Made by a program: the position numbers and the translations under genes
Shown: positions 52,287 to 53,637 of the stretch, in pieces
How the letters are laid out: each line of letters begins with the position of its first letter
Numbering within the stretch: the first letter of the stretch is position 1
The notes under the pieces: generated by a model
Seen by the model: only the letters and a program-made list of their open reading frames with translations
Told to the model about the DNA's origin: nothing
Databases searched by the model: none
NCBI GenBank assembly: GCA_964634685.1
Contig: CAZWLD010000013.1
Coordinates: 1 to 53,637, forward strand
Source: CAZWLD01 sp964634685
GTDB taxonomy: Bacteria; Bacillota_I; Bacilli_A; Acholeplasmatales; JAEDCM01
DNA: 53,637 nt
Direction: 5' to 3'

Positions 52287-52315
52287 TTGAGAAAGTTTTT
52301 TCTTTTAGTTATAAT
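52287..52315 (+). promoter_or_regulatory. Promoter of the Cys-rich protein gene
   Basis: TTGAGA (52287-52292), 17-nt spacer, TATAAT (52310-52315). The 120 nt between the rpsR terminator and this promoter hold nothing I can recognise. Confidence 0.75.
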
Positions 52316-52366
52316 AAAATAAAAACATTATCCTAGATTTAAAAATTTTTACGAGGAAGTGAGAAG

Positions 52367-53581
52367 ATGAAAATCGTTATAAGAAAGAGTGTGTTTGAAA
52401 CTAATAGTTCTTCAACGCATACTGTAACTATTCTTAATAAAGAAAATGGAAAAAGAAAAATCACTGATGATTTTAAAAAATTAATTATTATCTTAGAACA
52501 TATATGGAATAAAAAGGTCGGATATAATAGACATCTTAGCTTCTGTTTAGAGAGGCTAAATATAGAAGAGAGAGAAAATGAGGAAAAGGCAAAATTATTT
52601 TTTTCTCTTAATGAAGTAACTAAAGAAGATTTACTTAACATATATGGAAATATAGAGGGTAATCTTGATAATGAAATCGATTATCTTAACCATCTTTTAC
52701 AATCACATAAGGAATTATCATCTTTAAAAGAATTAGCAATTGACACGTATTTAAAGAAAACTAATGATAATAGAGAAAAAGTATTAAAGAGAATAGATGA
52801 TTATTTTGTCAATAATAAACCATGTCCTTTGTGCAATAAAAGGCATAAAAGAGAGCCATTTGATAGTGAGTATTGTCCTTATTTTGAGGAATATAATACG
52901 GAAAAGATTATTAAAGATACATTTAATAATCGAATAGAATATTATTCATCTAGTAAAGGCAATTATTATAAAATACTATATTCTGATGGAAGGAAAATAG
53001 AAGTTTGCGACTATGAAAATAAGCTAGAAGTATTAATAGCTTCTTGCCAATTAAATATAAGAGATCGCATTGACCCTTTAATAGATCTATTAAAGGCTTG
53101 TGATTTTAGTTTTGATCCTTATTATCTTTCCGATGATTTATTAAAGAAAATAATATTAATGGAAAAAGTAACTCTTTCTGAGCTAGAAGAGGTTCTAGGT
53201 GAAAAGGTTGATACTATAAATGGAGAAATATCACTAGAGGAATATGAATATCAAATTATTCCCTATATTAACTGGGAAATTGAAGAAATCAATAAATATC
53301 GAAAAAGAATAAATAATTATCTAGAAGCATATTGCCTAGAGTATGCAAAGGGTGATTTAAAGAAAATGCTCGAATATCATCAGGATGATTGGTTTATTAA
53401 TCGATATGAGAATCCGATGTGTTCTTTATTATTTTGTGAAGGTCCACTTGATGAATATATGTGCGGCGATTGTCCTATCTATGATGAGCTCGATGACCTT
53501 AGAAAATCTTATAATAATGATACGGAATTTGCTTTAGCGTTTTTAAAGGGTGAAATAAAGATCTTTATAGGAGAGAGGTAG
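52367..53581 (+). CDS. Uncharacterised protein with N-terminal ETNSSSTH motif and two Cys clusters
   Basis: 404 residues, no signal peptide or membrane segment. It opens KIVIRKSVFETNSSSTHTV; as I recall, an FETNSSS[S/T]H[S/T] opening is common in proteins of phages and mobile elements of Bacillota, but no function is known to me. Cys pairs occur in the middle (CPLCNKRHKRE...YCPYF, about residues 152-172) and near the end (CSLLFC...CGDCPIYDE, about 355-378), suggesting zinc sites. The rest is charged and mostly helical. GAGGAAGTGAG precedes the ATG. A strongly folded element starts 1 nt after the stop codon. Possibly acquired horizontally. Confidence 0.6.
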   Translation: MKIVIRKSVFETNSSSTHTVTILNKENGKRKITDDFKKLIIILEHIWNKKVGYNRHLSFCLERLNIEERENEEKAKLFFSLNEVTKEDLLNIYGNIEGNLDNEIDYLNHLLQSHKELSSLKELAIDTYLKKTNDNREKVLKRIDDYFVNNKPCPLCNKRHKREPFDSEYCPYFEEYNTEKIIKDTFNNRIEYYSSSKGNYYKILYSDGRKIEVCDYENKLEVLIASCQLNIRDRIDPLIDLLKACDFSFDPYYLSDDLLKKIILMEKVTLSELEEVLGEKVDTINGEISLEEYEYQIIPYINWEIEEINKYRKRINNYLEAYCLEYAKGDLKKMLEYHQDDWFINRYENPMCSLLFCEGPLDEYMCGDCPIYDELDDLRKSYNNDTEFALAFLKGEIKIFIGER

Positions 53582-53582
53582 C

Positions 53583-53633
53583 AGTCAATAACCCACTATT
53601 GAGAAATAGTAGGCTTGTAGCCTAATATTGACT
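53583..53633. repeat. Folded palindromic element (three-way junction) at the window end
   Basis: Outer arms AGTCAATA (53583-53590) and TATTGACT (53626-53633) are perfect inverted repeats. Inside lie ACTATT-GAGA-AATAGT (53595-53610) and GGCT-TGT-AGCC (53612-53622). Together they form a three-way junction of 51 nt. There is no T-run, so it is not an ordinary terminator. It could be a small RNA, a mobile repeat or an element end; the sequence stops 4 nt later. Confidence 0.6.
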
Positions 53634-53637
53634 AGCC

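Noticed and set aside
1..53637. tRNA or rRNA genes, CRISPR arrays, insertion sequences
   Set aside because: No cloverleaf or rRNA sequence, no regularly spaced repeats and no transposase motif were found by reading; a covariance search would be decisive.

Overview
The window comes from an AT-rich, low-GC Gram-positive chromosome. The gene order cysS-mrnC-[P-type ATPase]-rlmB-sigma-rpmG-secE-nusG-rplK-rplA-rplJ-rplL-methyltransferase-rpoB-rpoC-rpsL-rpsG-fusA-tuf is the Bacillota core order, with strong AGGAGG ribosome-binding sites and consensus TTGACA/TATAAT promoters. The rifampicin-site residues of RpoB, a large insertion and acidic tail in RpoC, and the clostridial-type GltX point to the Erysipelotrichia/Mollicutes-related branch. 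That placement is inference. The cell has a Gram-positive-type envelope: class A PBP, lipoproteins, SecE. No rRNA, tRNA, CRISPR array or insertion sequence was seen.

Layout. 1-5.4 kb: sugar-utilisation genes (partial acetyltransferase, GH31 alpha-glucosidase) divergent from an AraC regulator that overlaps a nuclease-like gene, then an M18 aminopeptidase. 5.4-7.0 kb: a Crp-type regulator translationally coupled to a YfhP-like membrane hydrolase. 7.1-30.2 kb: translation and transcription core, with cysS, mrnC, a CtpE/Exp7-like P-type ATPase, rlmB, a sigma-like factor, rpmG-secE-nusG, the L11-L1 and L10-L12 operons with recognisable autoregulatory leaders, rpoBC and the str operon. 30.3-35.4 kb: a decayed acetyltransferase, proBA, and an amino-acid ABC transporter. 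35.3-38.0 kb (minus strand): gltX with three small membrane genes. 38.2-42.5 kb: tatD, an HtrA-like lipoprotein protease, an alpha/beta hydrolase and a class A PBP. 42.6-46.6 kb: a signalling cassette of membrane protein, FHA, PP2C phosphatase and Ser/Thr kinase. 46.6-51.0 kb: pncC, a small membrane protein and an FtsX/MacB-type ABC exporter. 51.1-52.1 kb: rpsF-ssb-rpsR. 52.4-53.6 kb: an unfamiliar Cys-rich protein followed directly by a strongly folded palindromic element at the window end.

The most unusual observation is the binding protein of the amino-acid ABC transporter (33138-33962). Its two halves are in reversed order: the canonical C-terminal half follows the lipobox, and the canonical N-terminal half comes last and ends four bases into the permease gene. 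The halves are complementary with no evident gap, so it reads as a circularly permuted, lipid-anchored solute-binding protein. Its promoter carries two related palindromes 35 bp apart, one of them exactly between -35 and -10. Other points worth a second look are the kinase/FHA/PP2C/membrane cassette, a possible H-type pseudoknot between fusA and tuf, RpoB residues that predict intrinsic rifampicin resistance, and the folded element at the right edge.
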